From Sphingomonas sp. Leaf33 (GTDB taxonomy: Bacteria > Pseudomonadota > Alphaproteobacteria > Sphingomonadales > Sphingomonadaceae): DNA of 64,000 bases. The position numbers were made by a program, and so were the translations under genes. Below are positions 21,797-30,394 of the stretch, piece by piece (within the stretch, counting starts at the first letter, position 1; the number at the start of each line of letters is the position of its first letter). The DNA lies in assembly GCF_001421785.1 (NCBI RefSeq), contig NZ_LMLB01000001.1, positions 393,137 to 457,136 of the forward strand. The letters are read 5' to 3'. Below the pieces are notes generated by a model. It saw only the letters and a list, made by a program, of their open reading frames with translations. It was not told the DNA's origin and ran no database searches.

Positions 21797-23293
21797 TCAG
21801 TGCGGCGCCAGCCCCAGTTCCACGCCGGTCTTGTCGTGCAACGCGAAGCGATCGACCAGATCGGCGCTCGCGCGGTTGTAGCCGATCACTTCGACGGTGC
21901 GTCCGTCGCGGCGCAGGCGGGCAACGACGGTGTCGAGCGCGCCGACGCCCGAGATATCCCAGAAATGCGCTGCCGCCACGTCGATGGTGACGTGCGCCGC
22001 GGTGCCCGCATCCTGGAACGCGCGGGTAAAGCGGTCGACCGAGGCGAAGAAGATCTGGCCGGTGACGCGGTAGGTGGTGTGCGCCCCGTCCCCGCTGTCC
22101 TCGCGCGCCACCGCGAACATCCGCTGGACCTTGCCGGCAAAGAAGATGCCCGACAGCAGCACGCCGGCCAGCACGCCCAGCGACAGGTCGCGGGTCGCGA
22201 CGACCACGACGACGGTCGTCACCATCACCACCGATGACGTTGGCGGATGGCGGCGCAGGTTCGCGATCGAATTCCAGCTGAACGTTCCGATCGACACCAT
22301 CATCATGACCGCGACGAGTGCCGGCATCGGCACGCGGCCGACGAAGGGCCCGAGCACCGCGAGCAGGAACAGCAGGAAGGCACCCGCGACGAAGGTCGAC
22401 AGCCGCCCGCGCCCGCCCGAGGTCACGTTGATGACCGACTGGCCGATCATCGCGCAGCCGCCCATGCCGCCGACCAGCGCCGCGACGATGTTCGCGCCGC
22501 CTTGCCCGGCGCATTCGACGCGCTTGGCGCTGTCGGTGTCGGTCATGTCGTCGACGATCTGCGCGGTCAGGAGCGATTCCAGCAGCCCGACCGCCGCCAT
22601 CGTCAGCGAATAGGGCAGGATGATCCACAGCGTGTCGAGCGTCAGCGGCACGTTCGGCAGCGTCAGGCTCGGCAGCCCCTCGGGCAGCTTCCCCATGTCG
22701 CCGACGGTGTTGACGGTCAGACCCAGGCCGATGCTGAGCGCGCTGAGTACCAGGATCGCGACCAGCGGCGACGGGATCGCGCGTGTCAGCCGCGGGAACC
22801 CGTAGATGATGGCGAGGCCGCCGGCGACCATCGCATAGGTCTGCCACCCGACGCCCGTCAGCTGGGGGAGCTGTGCGAGGAAGATCAGGATCGCCAGCGC
22901 ATTGACGAAACCGGTGATGACCGACCGCGACACGAACTGCATGACCAGGTTCAGCCGCAGCAGCCCGGCGACGATCTGGATGATCCCCATCAGGATCGTC
23001 GCGGCGAACAGGTAGTCGACGCCGTGGTCGCGCACCAGCGGCACGACGACGACCGCAACCGCGGCGGTCGCGGCGGAAATCATGCCCGGTCGACCGCCGA
23101 CCAGCGAAATAACGATGGCGATCGCGACCGAGGCATACAGCCCGACGCGCGGATCGACGCCGGCGATGATCGAGAAGCCGATCGCTTCGGGTATCAGCGC
23201 CAGTGCGACGACGATGCCGGCCAGCACGTCGCGGCGGGCGGCGGCGCCGTCAGTGAACCACTGGCGGCGATACATAGGAAAATCGAACGTCAT
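21797..23293 (-). CDS. SulP family anion transporter with STAS domain
   Basis: This inner-membrane protein has 498 aa. The N-terminal SulP region begins [22 protein letters not shown] and has about ten to twelve hydrophobic segments. The conserved [21 protein letters not shown] block is intact. Residues about 400-498 are a cytoplasmic STAS domain ([20 protein letters not shown]). The family moves sulphate, bicarbonate or dicarboxylates with Na+ or H+, and the substrate cannot be told here. It is convergent with katG with only 23 bp between stops. Confidence 0.88.
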   Translation of the reverse strand: MTFDFPMYRRQWFTDGAAARRDVLAGIVVALALIPEAIGFSIIAGVDPRVGLYASVAIAIVISLVGGRPGMISAATAAVAVVVVPLVRDHGVDYLFAATILMGIIQIVAGLLRLNLVMQFVSRSVITGFVNALAILIFLAQLPQLTGVGWQTYAMVAGGLAIIYGFPRLTRAIPSPLVAILVLSALSIGLGLTVNTVGDMGKLPEGLPSLTLPNVPLTLDTLWIILPYSLTMAAVGLLESLLTAQIVDDMTDTDSAKRVECAGQGGANIVAALVGGMGGCAMIGQSVINVTSGGRGRLSTFVAGAFLLFLLAVLGPFVGRVPMPALVAVMMMVSIGTFSWNSIANLRRHPPTSSVVMVTTVVVVVATRDLSLGVLAGVLLSGIFFAGKVQRMFAVAREDSGDGAHTTYRVTGQIFFASVDRFTRAFQDAGTAAHVTIDVAAAHFWDISGVGALDTVVARLRRDGRTVEVIGYNRASADLVDRFALHDKTGVELGLAPH

Positions 23294-23468
23294 GGAATGT
23301 CCACATCAGGGCACATGGCGCGACGAAGCGGCGCTAAAGGGTTGCATGTGTGATGTTGTCCGGCGGATCGGCGGCCGGAATAGCCACCCGGGTTTGCACC
23401 GGGTCCTTGCGATTGCCGCGCGCCTTAACCGAAACCAGGCGGCGTGCGCAACCGCGGACGGTGCGGGG

Positions 23469-24719
23469 TCAGGATGCCGCGAAGGTCGGGGCCTTCGCGA
23501 AATCCTCTCGCCCGAACGGCCGGTCGCGGAACATATAGCCATAATAGAAGTCGCGCAGCCGCCGGTGGAAAGCGCGGATGCGGTCCTGGTACGCAAGCTG
23601 CGCGGCCAGATCGGTGCGGGCGAGACGGGTCAGCAGCGCCTGCACGCCGACCGAGGGGAGTGCCCAGCCGATCGCGGTCGCCACGGCTGCGCGCCGCTCC
23701 AGCCCTGCGCGATAGGCGCGGACCTGCGGCGCGACGCTGTCGTCCCCGTTCTGGTGAAAGGCGAAGTACCATTTATAGTGAAAGGCGACCGGCAGCGGCG
23801 CCGAATCCGCCCATTCGGGATGCCGTGCGTAGAAGCGGCGCATGGTTTCCTCGCGCGGGATTTCCCAGGCGCGGTGGACGTTCTCGCGCTGGGCGAGCGC
23901 GATCCGCGATCCTTCGTCGACCGGAATCGCGCGGTTGATGACGACGTTGGCGAGCGTGGGTACGACCAGCACCAGCACCAGCCAGAGCCCGGCGAGCGTC
24001 GCGGCATTGGCGGTCGAGCCGCGGCCGAACCGCGAGACGATCCCGGCGAGACCGATCCAGAACAGCAGGTAGAGGGCCGCGACCGCGACGATCAGCAGCA
24101 TCGTATCCGCTGCGACGCCCGACAGGATCGCGCCGATAACGAACGGCACCGCCAGCGCCGCGAGCAACAGTGCGAAGCGCACCAGGCCCCGCCGCAGCCA
24201 CAGCCGCCGCGCGCCCGGCATCGCCTCCAGCATCCGCGCCCGCCCCGCCTCACGCTCGCCCGACGTCAGGTCATGGAACAGCGCGATGGCGAATAGCGGC
24301 GCAAGGAACACCAGCACGAAGGCGAAGTCGAACCGCCCCGGCAGCGCGAGTTCGGGATTGAACGTGTCACCGTCATAGATCTGCGCCTCCAGCCCCAGCG
24401 CGCGGACACGCAGGATGTAGGGGGCCACGTCGCGCATCCCGATCGCGGCAAAGGCGAGCGGGGCGGGCGCGTCCCACGTCGGGTGGAAGCTGTAGTAGGC
24501 CGCACTGCCGGCATCCTTTTCGCGGTCGATATAGGCGGCGACCGCGGCGATATCCTCGGCCTGCGCCGGGGCGATGGCAGCGATCGCGGCGCGCTGTCGG
24601 GCGACCTCGGCCATGCCGGCGGTCACTGCCGCCGCGCTGAATACCGCCAGCAGGACCAGCGCGATGCCGGCCAGACGCGAGCGGAGCAGCAGGCGCGTCT
24701 CGTGCACCCACAACGTCAT
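23469..24719 (-). CDS. ABC transporter permease, DUF3526-like (second permease)
   Basis: This 416-aa membrane protein has a hydrophobic N-terminal anchor ([20 protein letters not shown]) and a large extracytoplasmic loop (residues about 40-145). A cluster of about four more membrane segments follows, and a hydrophilic C-terminal part contains [13 protein letters not shown]. It is the last gene of a three-gene operon with 24716-26155 and 26152-26895, joined by ATGA overlaps. It probably pairs with the other permease to form the channel of an ABC exporter. Confidence 0.8.
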   Translation of the reverse strand: MTLWVHETRLLLRSRLAGIALVLLAVFSAAAVTAGMAEVARQRAAIAAIAPAQAEDIAAVAAYIDREKDAGSAAYYSFHPTWDAPAPLAFAAIGMRDVAPYILRVRALGLEAQIYDGDTFNPELALPGRFDFAFVLVFLAPLFAIALFHDLTSGEREAGRARMLEAMPGARRLWLRRGLVRFALLLAALAVPFVIGAILSGVAADTMLLIVAVAALYLLFWIGLAGIVSRFGRGSTANAATLAGLWLVLVLVVPTLANVVINRAIPVDEGSRIALAQRENVHRAWEIPREETMRRFYARHPEWADSAPLPVAFHYKWYFAFHQNGDDSVAPQVRAYRAGLERRAAVATAIGWALPSVGVQALLTRLARTDLAAQLAYQDRIRAFHRRLRDFYYGYMFRDRPFGREDFAKAPTFAAS

Positions 24720-26155
24720 CGGCGGGCTCCCAACCGGCGCGTGGCGACGGCCAGCGCGACCAGGCCCAGCGCCAGCCAGCCGAGGATGATGCCGAGGCCG
24801 GGCAGGCTCGCGCGGACCAGCGTTGCCGCATCGGGCGGCGCGAAGGCGAATTCCGGCATCCGCTGCCAGTTGTTCGCACCGATACGCTTGCGACGATCGG
24901 CGCCGGCGTCCCGCGCGGTATCGTCGGCATAGCTGACGGCCTCCGCCTGCAACCGGTTCAGCCGCTGGACCAGATCGTAGCGATACGCCTCCGCCTGCTC
25001 CAGGAAGCGACGGTGCCCGGCGAAATCGGTGCCGGCGGCGGCCATCGACGCCTGTTTCAGCGCGATCGTCGGGCTCATCAGGCCGACGCCGGCGACCAGC
25101 GCGTTCTGCGCCGCGTGCGTGGCGAAACTCTCGCTTGCATAGCGATCGAACAGGCGGCTGGTCATCGCTTCACCCTCCAGCGCCAGCAGGCCCTTGTAGT
25201 TGACCGGCAGGTCCTCGACCCGGGTCACGCCGTAGCGCTTCAGGACGCTTGCCTTGAATGCGGCGAAGTGCGGGTCGTCGGGATTGTGGCTGTCGCCCAT
25301 CCGTCGCAGGTCGCGCGCGATGGCGACGTCGGTCTGGAGGCGGTTGGCGAGGGGATAGGCCTGGCTCGCGACATCGGGCGCGACGCGGGGCAGCAGCACG
25401 ACGGTCACCGCCCAGACCGCCAGCAGCGCCAGCAAGGCGTCACGCCGCCGCCTGACCAGCATCGACACGACCGTGATCGCGACGACCCACAGCGCGAGAT
25501 AGCCGGCATAGGCGAGCGCGATGACCGCCATCGGCCCGGCATGGGCGCCCGGCTGATCCGCGATGAGCACCAGCCCGATCATCGCGGGCAATCCGACCAG
25601 CACCGCGACCAGACCGAGTGCCGCGAGCTTGCCCAGCACGATCGCCCGCGCCGACGCGCCTTGCAGCATTAGCGGGCGCAGCGTGCCGCGTTCGGTTTCG
25701 CGCGCGACCGCGCCATAGCCCAGGAAGACCAGCAGCAGTGGCGCCACCGCCTGCAACACGAACGCCGGGGTCAGCTGGCCGAACCGGACCAGCAGCGAGC
25801 TTTGCCGCACGTCGCCGAAATTGGCGGTGTTCTGGCGGTGCCCCTCCAGGAACATGCTGTTGCCGGTGAAGGCATCGACTCCGGGATCGAACGCAGCGAC
25901 CGGGCCCAGCGGGCGAAAGATGAAGTGGCCATAGTGGACGACGCGGTGCGGGTGGCGATCGGGCTGTGCCTCGAACGCGTGATCGGCCTCCGCCTGGTGG
26001 CGCGCGCGCGCGTCGGCGATGCCCTGCTGATGCGTCCAGGAGGTGACGACGGCGACCAGCGTCAGCACCAGCAACAGCACGACCGCGGTCACCGCGACCC
26101 GGTTGCGCCACATCAGCCGCAACTCGTCGCGGGCGATCAGCCGGACCGCGATCAT
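24716..26155 (-). CDS. ABC transporter permease, DUF3526-like (first permease)
   Basis: This 479-aa membrane protein starts MIAVRLIARDELRLMWRNRV. One N-terminal membrane segment (VVLLLVLTLVAVVTSW) is followed by a His-rich loop (HQQGIADARARHQAEADHAF) and then about five further segments. The architecture matches its neighbour, so the two look like paralogues. A His-rich outer loop may hint at a metal-related cargo, which is only an inference. Stop and start overlaps couple it to both flanking genes. Confidence 0.8.
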   Translation of the reverse strand: MIAVRLIARDELRLMWRNRVAVTAVVLLLVLTLVAVVTSWTHQQGIADARARHQAEADHAFEAQPDRHPHRVVHYGHFIFRPLGPVAAFDPGVDAFTGNSMFLEGHRQNTANFGDVRQSSLLVRFGQLTPAFVLQAVAPLLLVFLGYGAVARETERGTLRPLMLQGASARAIVLGKLAALGLVAVLVGLPAMIGLVLIADQPGAHAGPMAVIALAYAGYLALWVVAITVVSMLVRRRRDALLALLAVWAVTVVLLPRVAPDVASQAYPLANRLQTDVAIARDLRRMGDSHNPDDPHFAAFKASVLKRYGVTRVEDLPVNYKGLLALEGEAMTSRLFDRYASESFATHAAQNALVAGVGLMSPTIALKQASMAAAGTDFAGHRRFLEQAEAYRYDLVQRLNRLQAEAVSYADDTARDAGADRRKRIGANNWQRMPEFAFAPPDAATLVRASLPGLGIILGWLALGLVALAVATRRLGARR

Positions 26156-26895
26156 GCCGGTGCGCCCGAGAACCGGTGATGCAGCGCGCGCACGTCGAAC
26201 CGTGCGGTCCCGCCCGCCGCGACCTCGTCGACGATCCGCCCGCGCTCCAGGAAGCCGATGCGGTCGGCGACATCGGCCGCGCTCAACAGGTCGTGCGTGA
26301 CCATCAGCACCGCGGTGCCGCGGGCACGGACGGCATGGAGCAGCGTGTTGAAATCGGCGGTCGCGCGCGGGTCGAGGCCGGAGGTCGGCTCGTCGAGCAA
26401 CAACACCGGTACTTCGCGCAACAGGGCAACCGCGATCGCGACCTTCTGGCGCATTCCCTTGGAAAAGCCGCCGAGCCGCTGGACGTAGGCGCGGTCCTGC
26501 AACCCCGCAGCCGCCAGCGCGTCGGTGATCGCGTGGCGCGACCGCGGCGTGCCCGACAGCGCGAGCAGGTAATCGGCATTCTCGACCGCGCTCAGATGCT
26601 CGTAGAGCGCGACATTCTCCGGCAGATACGCCACCTGCCGCCGCGCCGCGTCCGGATCGACCGCCGGATCGTGTCCGCCGATGCGTACCTGCCCGTCATC
26701 GACGCGCACGAAGCCGAGCAGCGCCGACAGCGTCGTCGATTTGCCCGCACCGTTGCCGCCGAGCAGCGCATAAATCTCCCCCGCCGCGACCGACAGCGAC
26801 AGCCCGTCGAGCACGCGGTGCGCGCCATAGGACAGGACCGCGTCCTGGATCGCGATCTCGGGCGAAGGGGCGGGCGGGGGCGGGATGTCCGGCAT
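26152..26895 (-). CDS. ABC transporter ATP-binding protein
   Basis: This cytoplasmic ATPase of 247 aa energises the two DUF3526-like permeases. Walker A is GGNGAGKST near residue 46, the signature region is LGGFSKGMRQK, Walker B is VLLLDEPTSGLDP and the switch His is in VTHDLL. It is the first gene of the operon. A near-perfect palindrome lies 42-55 bp upstream of its start. The set resembles exporters of the NosF/copper-processing or polyether type, but no neighbour fixes the cargo. Confidence 0.92.
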   Translation of the reverse strand: MPDIPPPPAPSPEIAIQDAVLSYGAHRVLDGLSLSVAAGEIYALLGGNGAGKSTTLSALLGFVRVDDGQVRIGGHDPAVDPDAARRQVAYLPENVALYEHLSAVENADYLLALSGTPRSRHAITDALAAAGLQDRAYVQRLGGFSKGMRQKVAIAVALLREVPVLLLDEPTSGLDPRATADFNTLLHAVRARGTAVLMVTHDLLSAADVADRIGFLERGRIVDEVAAGGTARFDVRALHHRFSGAPA

Positions 26896-26936
26896 GGCGG
26901 CGCCTGTGCCCTGCCGTCGCCCGGCAGGTCAAGCGT

Positions 26937-26950
26937 AATGATGTATCATT
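26937..26950 (-). promoter_or_regulatory. Palindromic operator candidate upstream of the ABC operon
   Basis: AATGAT-GT-ATCATT is a perfect 6-bp inverted repeat in an AT-rich patch, 42-55 bp before the ATPase gene start. Fur-family proteins (Fur, Zur) bind sites of similar make-up, so metal-responsive control is possible. Confidence 0.4.
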
Positions 26951-26994
26951 TCAATTTGTCAGGGCAGTCGACGGGGCGTGTCGGGCGGGTGGGA

Positions 26995-27795
26995 TCACCC
27001 GCCGCCGCAGACTTTCAGCTGTCCGGCGCCGCCGAGCCGATCGACCTGTTGCCTGGCCAGCGTCGTGACCTGCTGCGGGGTCGCCGGCCAGCCCAGCGTG
27101 CGGCGTGATCCCGGAAAGACCACGAACCGGACGGTACCGGGTGCGACGCCGGCGCCGGTGCGGGCGTTGGGCGCGGTGCCGCCCAAGGCTTTGAAGAACG
27201 CGATCGACGCTTCGCCCAGCCGTGCGCCCGCGCCGCCGCCGGTGTCGCCGATGACAAAGGCCGTCCCCTTGCCGGTCGCCAAGTTCCAGGCCCAGCCGAC
27301 ATCGCCGGGCGCACCGGTGCCGCGGCGTCTGGGGAAGTCGCTGCCGGGCAGGACGATGTACGGGATGGTTCGCGAATCAGCAAAGGTCGCCGGATCCGTT
27401 TCGGAGCCGCCGCGCACGCGTAGCGCGGTGTGCGACACGAAATATCCGCGGTACGGGCCGCTTTGCTGGCGATACGGCACCTTCGGATTTGCCGGATCGC
27501 GCGTCAGGACGTCGGGCCACCACCCGGTCTGCGGCCAGCCGGCGTTCTGCGGATTGTCGAGCCCGAGGTACGGCGGGCGCGACCGCATCCGGTCGTCGGG
27601 ATGATAGGCATCGGGGGCGCCGTCGGCATCGACCCGGCTGTGATCGGTCGCATAGCAATAGGCGCCGGAGCCCGCGTCGCGCCACAACTGCGTGCCCTTG
27701 AACCGGGCGCCCGGAAAGTCGGTCCACGGACGGAAGTCCGCAGCGGTGGCCGGCGCGCTGCCGACGAGTGCGATCGCAAGGAATGCCCGGTTCAT
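26995..27795 (-). CDS. Secreted glycoside hydrolase family 75-like protein (chitosanase-like)
   Basis: The start at 27795 gives MNRAFLAIALVGSAPATAADF, a clear signal peptide with GGGAGG before the ATG, although the frame is open further upstream. The 266-aa product carries YATDHSRVDADGAPDAYHPD and GKGTAFVIGDTGGGA followed by LGEASIAFFKALGG. These resemble the acidic catalytic and core blocks of fungal-type (GH75) chitosanases. If correct, it would hydrolyse chitosan outside the cytoplasm. The assignment is from memory of the motif pattern, with other secreted hydrolases as an alternative. It has no operon partner. Confidence 0.6.
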   Translation of the reverse strand: MNRAFLAIALVGSAPATAADFRPWTDFPGARFKGTQLWRDAGSGAYCYATDHSRVDADGAPDAYHPDDRMRSRPPYLGLDNPQNAGWPQTGWWPDVLTRDPANPKVPYRQQSGPYRGYFVSHTALRVRGGSETDPATFADSRTIPYIVLPGSDFPRRRGTGAPGDVGWAWNLATGKGTAFVIGDTGGGAGARLGEASIAFFKALGGTAPNARTGAGVAPGTVRFVVFPGSRRTLGWPATPQQVTTLARQQVDRLGGAGQLKVCGGG

Positions 27796-28021
27796 AAAGC
27801 CCTCCCGAATATCGGACACGACGGTCCGGGCACAGGACAGCAAGACGCTTGCCGAGATACAAGCGCGATCGCGTCCGTTTCGGCTCGACCGGATGCGGCC
27901 GGCGGCATCTTCGGCAGCGCGGATCAGCCGATCGGCACAGCGGCCGCGGTGGCAAGGCGCCGCAGGCGCGCCTAGCATCGCCGCACCGCGATCAGTCGCG
28001 TCCTGCGAGAGGGGGTGGCCC

Positions 28022-29509
28022 ATGCCAGCAAGTTCCGACCCGACCGTCCGCGTGCCCGGCGGCATCGTGCCCGGCGTGGTGAAGGACGGCATCCTGCACT
28101 TCCGCGACATTCCCTATGCCGCCGCCCCGGTCGGTGCGCGACGGTTCGCCGAGCCCGATCGCGACGTGCGGTGGGAGGGCGTTCTGCTGGTCGAGACGCC
28201 CGGCGCCAACGCGCCGCAGCGGACGCGCGCGCTGCCGGGGCTGGATGTCGTGCCGCTGATCGGGTCGGGCTGGGTGCGGGGCGACCACCATCTGACGCTC
28301 GACGTGCTGCGGCCTGCGACCGAGGCCACCGGACTGCCGGTGATGGTCTTCATCCACGGCGGCGGCTTCCTGGTCGGCAGCAAGGATGCACCGGTGCAGG
28401 ACGGGGCGAGTTTCGCGCGCGACGGCATCGTTTATGTCGCGATGAACTACCGCATGGGCGTGGACGGCTTCCTGCCGATCCCCGGCGTGCCGACCAACCT
28501 GGGGCTGCGCGACATGATCGCCGGGCTGGAATGGGTGCGTGACGAGATCGCGGCGTTCGGCGGCGATCCGGCGAACGTCACCGTGTTCGGCGAATCGGCT
28601 GGCGGCATGGCGATCGCCGACCTGGTCGCCTCGCCGCTCGCCAAGGGTCTGTTCGCCCGCGCGATCGTCCAGAGCGGCCATGGCGGCATGACCCGCGACA
28701 TCGGCGTCGCGCAGCGGCTGGTGACGAAACTCGCCGGCCTGCTGACGATCGCCCCGACCCGCGAGGGGTTCGCCGGTGTCGATCCCGACGCGATGCTCGA
28801 TGCGGTCGAAGCGGTGTCGCAGCCGACCGCGCGGATCGACCTGCGCGGTACCGATGGCCGGGAGCCGGTGTTCGGCATCAGCAAGTTCGTCCCCGTCCAC
28901 GGCGACGACGTGCTGCCGCAGCCGCCGCTCGAGGCGCTGAAGGCGGGGGCGGGCGCCGAGGTCGATCTGCTGATCGGGTCAAACAGCGAGGAGATGAAAC
29001 TCTACCTCGTCCCGACCGGCGTGCGCGAAAAGCTCGGCGCCCTGCTGTCGTGGTTCGTCCTGCGCAAGTCGCACCCGCGCTCGTGGGCGACGCTGAAGGC
29101 CTATGGTCTCGGCACGCGCAAGGGCGGGCATGTGCTGGCCGATGCGATGAGCGACCTCGTCTTCCGCTGGCCGGCGCGCCGCTTCGCCGAGGAGCACCAG
29201 GGGCGAACCCACGTCTATGAATTCGACTGGCGATCGCCGCGATACGACGACCAGCTAGGCGCGGCGCACGGGATGGAGCTGGGCTTCGTCTTCGATTCGC
29301 TCGCTAGCGTGACCGGGCCGGAAGGGCTGTGCGGGGAGGCGCCGCCGCAGGATCTGGCGGATCGCGTCCACCGCATCTGGGTCGATTTCGCGCGCGATGG
29401 CACGTTGCCGTGGGCCGCGTTCGACCGCGAGACGCGCCAGGTCTATCGCCTGGCCGAGGGCCGCGCGGTCACCGAAGCGCCGATGCCGTGCGCGCCGTTC
29501 CTGCCATGA
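28022..29509 (+). CDS. Carboxylesterase, type B family
   Basis: This 495-aa alpha/beta hydrolase starts at an ATG with GAGAGGGGG upstream. The oxyanion region is HGGGFLVGSKDAP. The nucleophile motif GESAGGMAIA is near residue 195, and the acid and His residues lie later (NSEEMK, AAHGMELGFVF). It hydrolyses carboxylic esters. No signal peptide is seen, so action is cytoplasmic. The stop overlaps the SDR start by ATGA, and together they form the first operon of the cluster that runs to 36893. Confidence 0.85.
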   Translation: MPASSDPTVRVPGGIVPGVVKDGILHFRDIPYAAAPVGARRFAEPDRDVRWEGVLLVETPGANAPQRTRALPGLDVVPLIGSGWVRGDHHLTLDVLRPATEATGLPVMVFIHGGGFLVGSKDAPVQDGASFARDGIVYVAMNYRMGVDGFLPIPGVPTNLGLRDMIAGLEWVRDEIAAFGGDPANVTVFGESAGGMAIADLVASPLAKGLFARAIVQSGHGGMTRDIGVAQRLVTKLAGLLTIAPTREGFAGVDPDAMLDAVEAVSQPTARIDLRGTDGREPVFGISKFVPVHGDDVLPQPPLEALKAGAGAEVDLLIGSNSEEMKLYLVPTGVREKLGALLSWFVLRKSHPRSWATLKAYGLGTRKGGHVLADAMSDLVFRWPARRFAEEHQGRTHVYEFDWRSPRYDDQLGAAHGMELGFVFDSLASVTGPEGLCGEAPPQDLADRVHRIWVDFARDGTLPWAAFDRETRQVYRLAEGRAVTEAPMPCAPFLP

Positions 29510-30270
29510 GCTACCTCGACCGCTTTCGCCTCGATGGCCGTACAGCGCTCGTCACCGGCGGCGCGCAGGGGATCGGCCTGTCCACTGCCGAAGCCCTGGC
29601 CGAAGCCGGCGCGGCGGTGACCATCGCCGATCGTGTCGGCGATGCGCTTGCCCGCGCCGCCGACACGCTGGCCGCGAAGGGGTATTCGGTCGCCACCGAA
29701 ATCCTCGACGTGACCGATAGCGTCGCGGTCACCGCGCGTGCCGACCGGCTGGGCGCCATCGACGTGCTGGTCAACAACGCCGGCATCGCGCGCAGCGATA
29801 CCCCCGCGGAGGACGTCGCCGACGAACACTGGTTGAACGTCCTCGACGTCAACCTCAACGGCACATTCTGGTGCGCCCGCGCCTTCGGCCGGCACATGCT
29901 CGCGGCGGGGCGGGGAAGCATCGTCAACGTCGGCTCGATGTCCGGCTTCATCGTCAATCGTCCGCAACCGCAGAGCTATTACAACGCGTCGAAGGCCGCG
30001 GTGCATCAACTGACCCGCAGCCTCGCCGCCGAATGGGCCGGCCGCGGCGTGCGGGTGAATGCGGTGGCGCCGACCTACATCGCGACGCCGCTCAACGCGT
30101 TCGCCGACAAGACGAGCGAAATGTACCGCCGCTGGATCGACGGCACGCCGCAGGGCCGGCTGGGCGAGCCGGAGGAAGTCGCGTCGGTCATCCTGTTCCT
30201 CGCCTCCGACGCCGCCAGCCTGATGACCGGCAGCATCGTGCTGGCCGATGGCGGCTACACCTGCTGGTGA
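29506..30270 (+). CDS. Short-chain dehydrogenase/reductase
   Basis: This NAD(P)-dependent oxidoreductase has 254 aa. TGGAQGIG is the cofactor motif (near residue 19), NNAG is present, catalytic Ser is in GSMSGF, and YYNASK gives the Tyr/Lys pair. The C-terminus VLADGGYTCW is typical of polyol or alcohol dehydrogenases of the SDR family. It is translated from an ATGA overlap with the esterase, so it may oxidise the alcohol freed by ester hydrolysis. Confidence 0.88.
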   Translation: MSYLDRFRLDGRTALVTGGAQGIGLSTAEALAEAGAAVTIADRVGDALARAADTLAAKGYSVATEILDVTDSVAVTARADRLGAIDVLVNNAGIARSDTPAEDVADEHWLNVLDVNLNGTFWCARAFGRHMLAAGRGSIVNVGSMSGFIVNRPQPQSYYNASKAAVHQLTRSLAAEWAGRGVRVNAVAPTYIATPLNAFADKTSEMYRRWIDGTPQGRLGEPEEVASVILFLASDAASLMTGSIVLADGGYTCW

Positions 30271-30312
30271 TCCGATCGGCGCAGAGGGGATTCCGATCGG
30301 CATAGTCGTGGA

Positions 30313-30327
30313 ACCTTTCAGATAGGT
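30313..30327 (+). promoter_or_regulatory. Operator copy 1 (ACCTTTCAGATAGGT)
   Basis: This 15-bp palindrome of type ACCTnTCnGAnAGGT has its centre 75 bp before the TonB receptor start. Its symmetry matches the TNGTC-N-GACNA style of FadR-type GntR operators. Three further copies occur at 30344, 35392 and 35416. Confidence 0.65.
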
Positions 30328-30343
30328 CATTCTTACGGCATAA

Positions 30344-30358
30344 ACCTTTCTGACAGGT
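30344..30358 (+). promoter_or_regulatory. Operator copy 2 (ACCTTTCTGACAGGT)
   Basis: This is the second palindrome, 31 bp centre to centre from copy 1, about three helical turns, so both could be bound on one DNA face. It ends 36 bp before the TonB receptor start. Confidence 0.65.
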
Positions 30359-30394
30359 GGGCGGTCGACCCATCTCTTCAGAGAGGATTCCGTC

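Noticed and set aside
20136-22847. 903-aa open frame opposite katG and crossing into sulP
   Set aside because: It spans two real genes and carries only Arg-rich shadow text.
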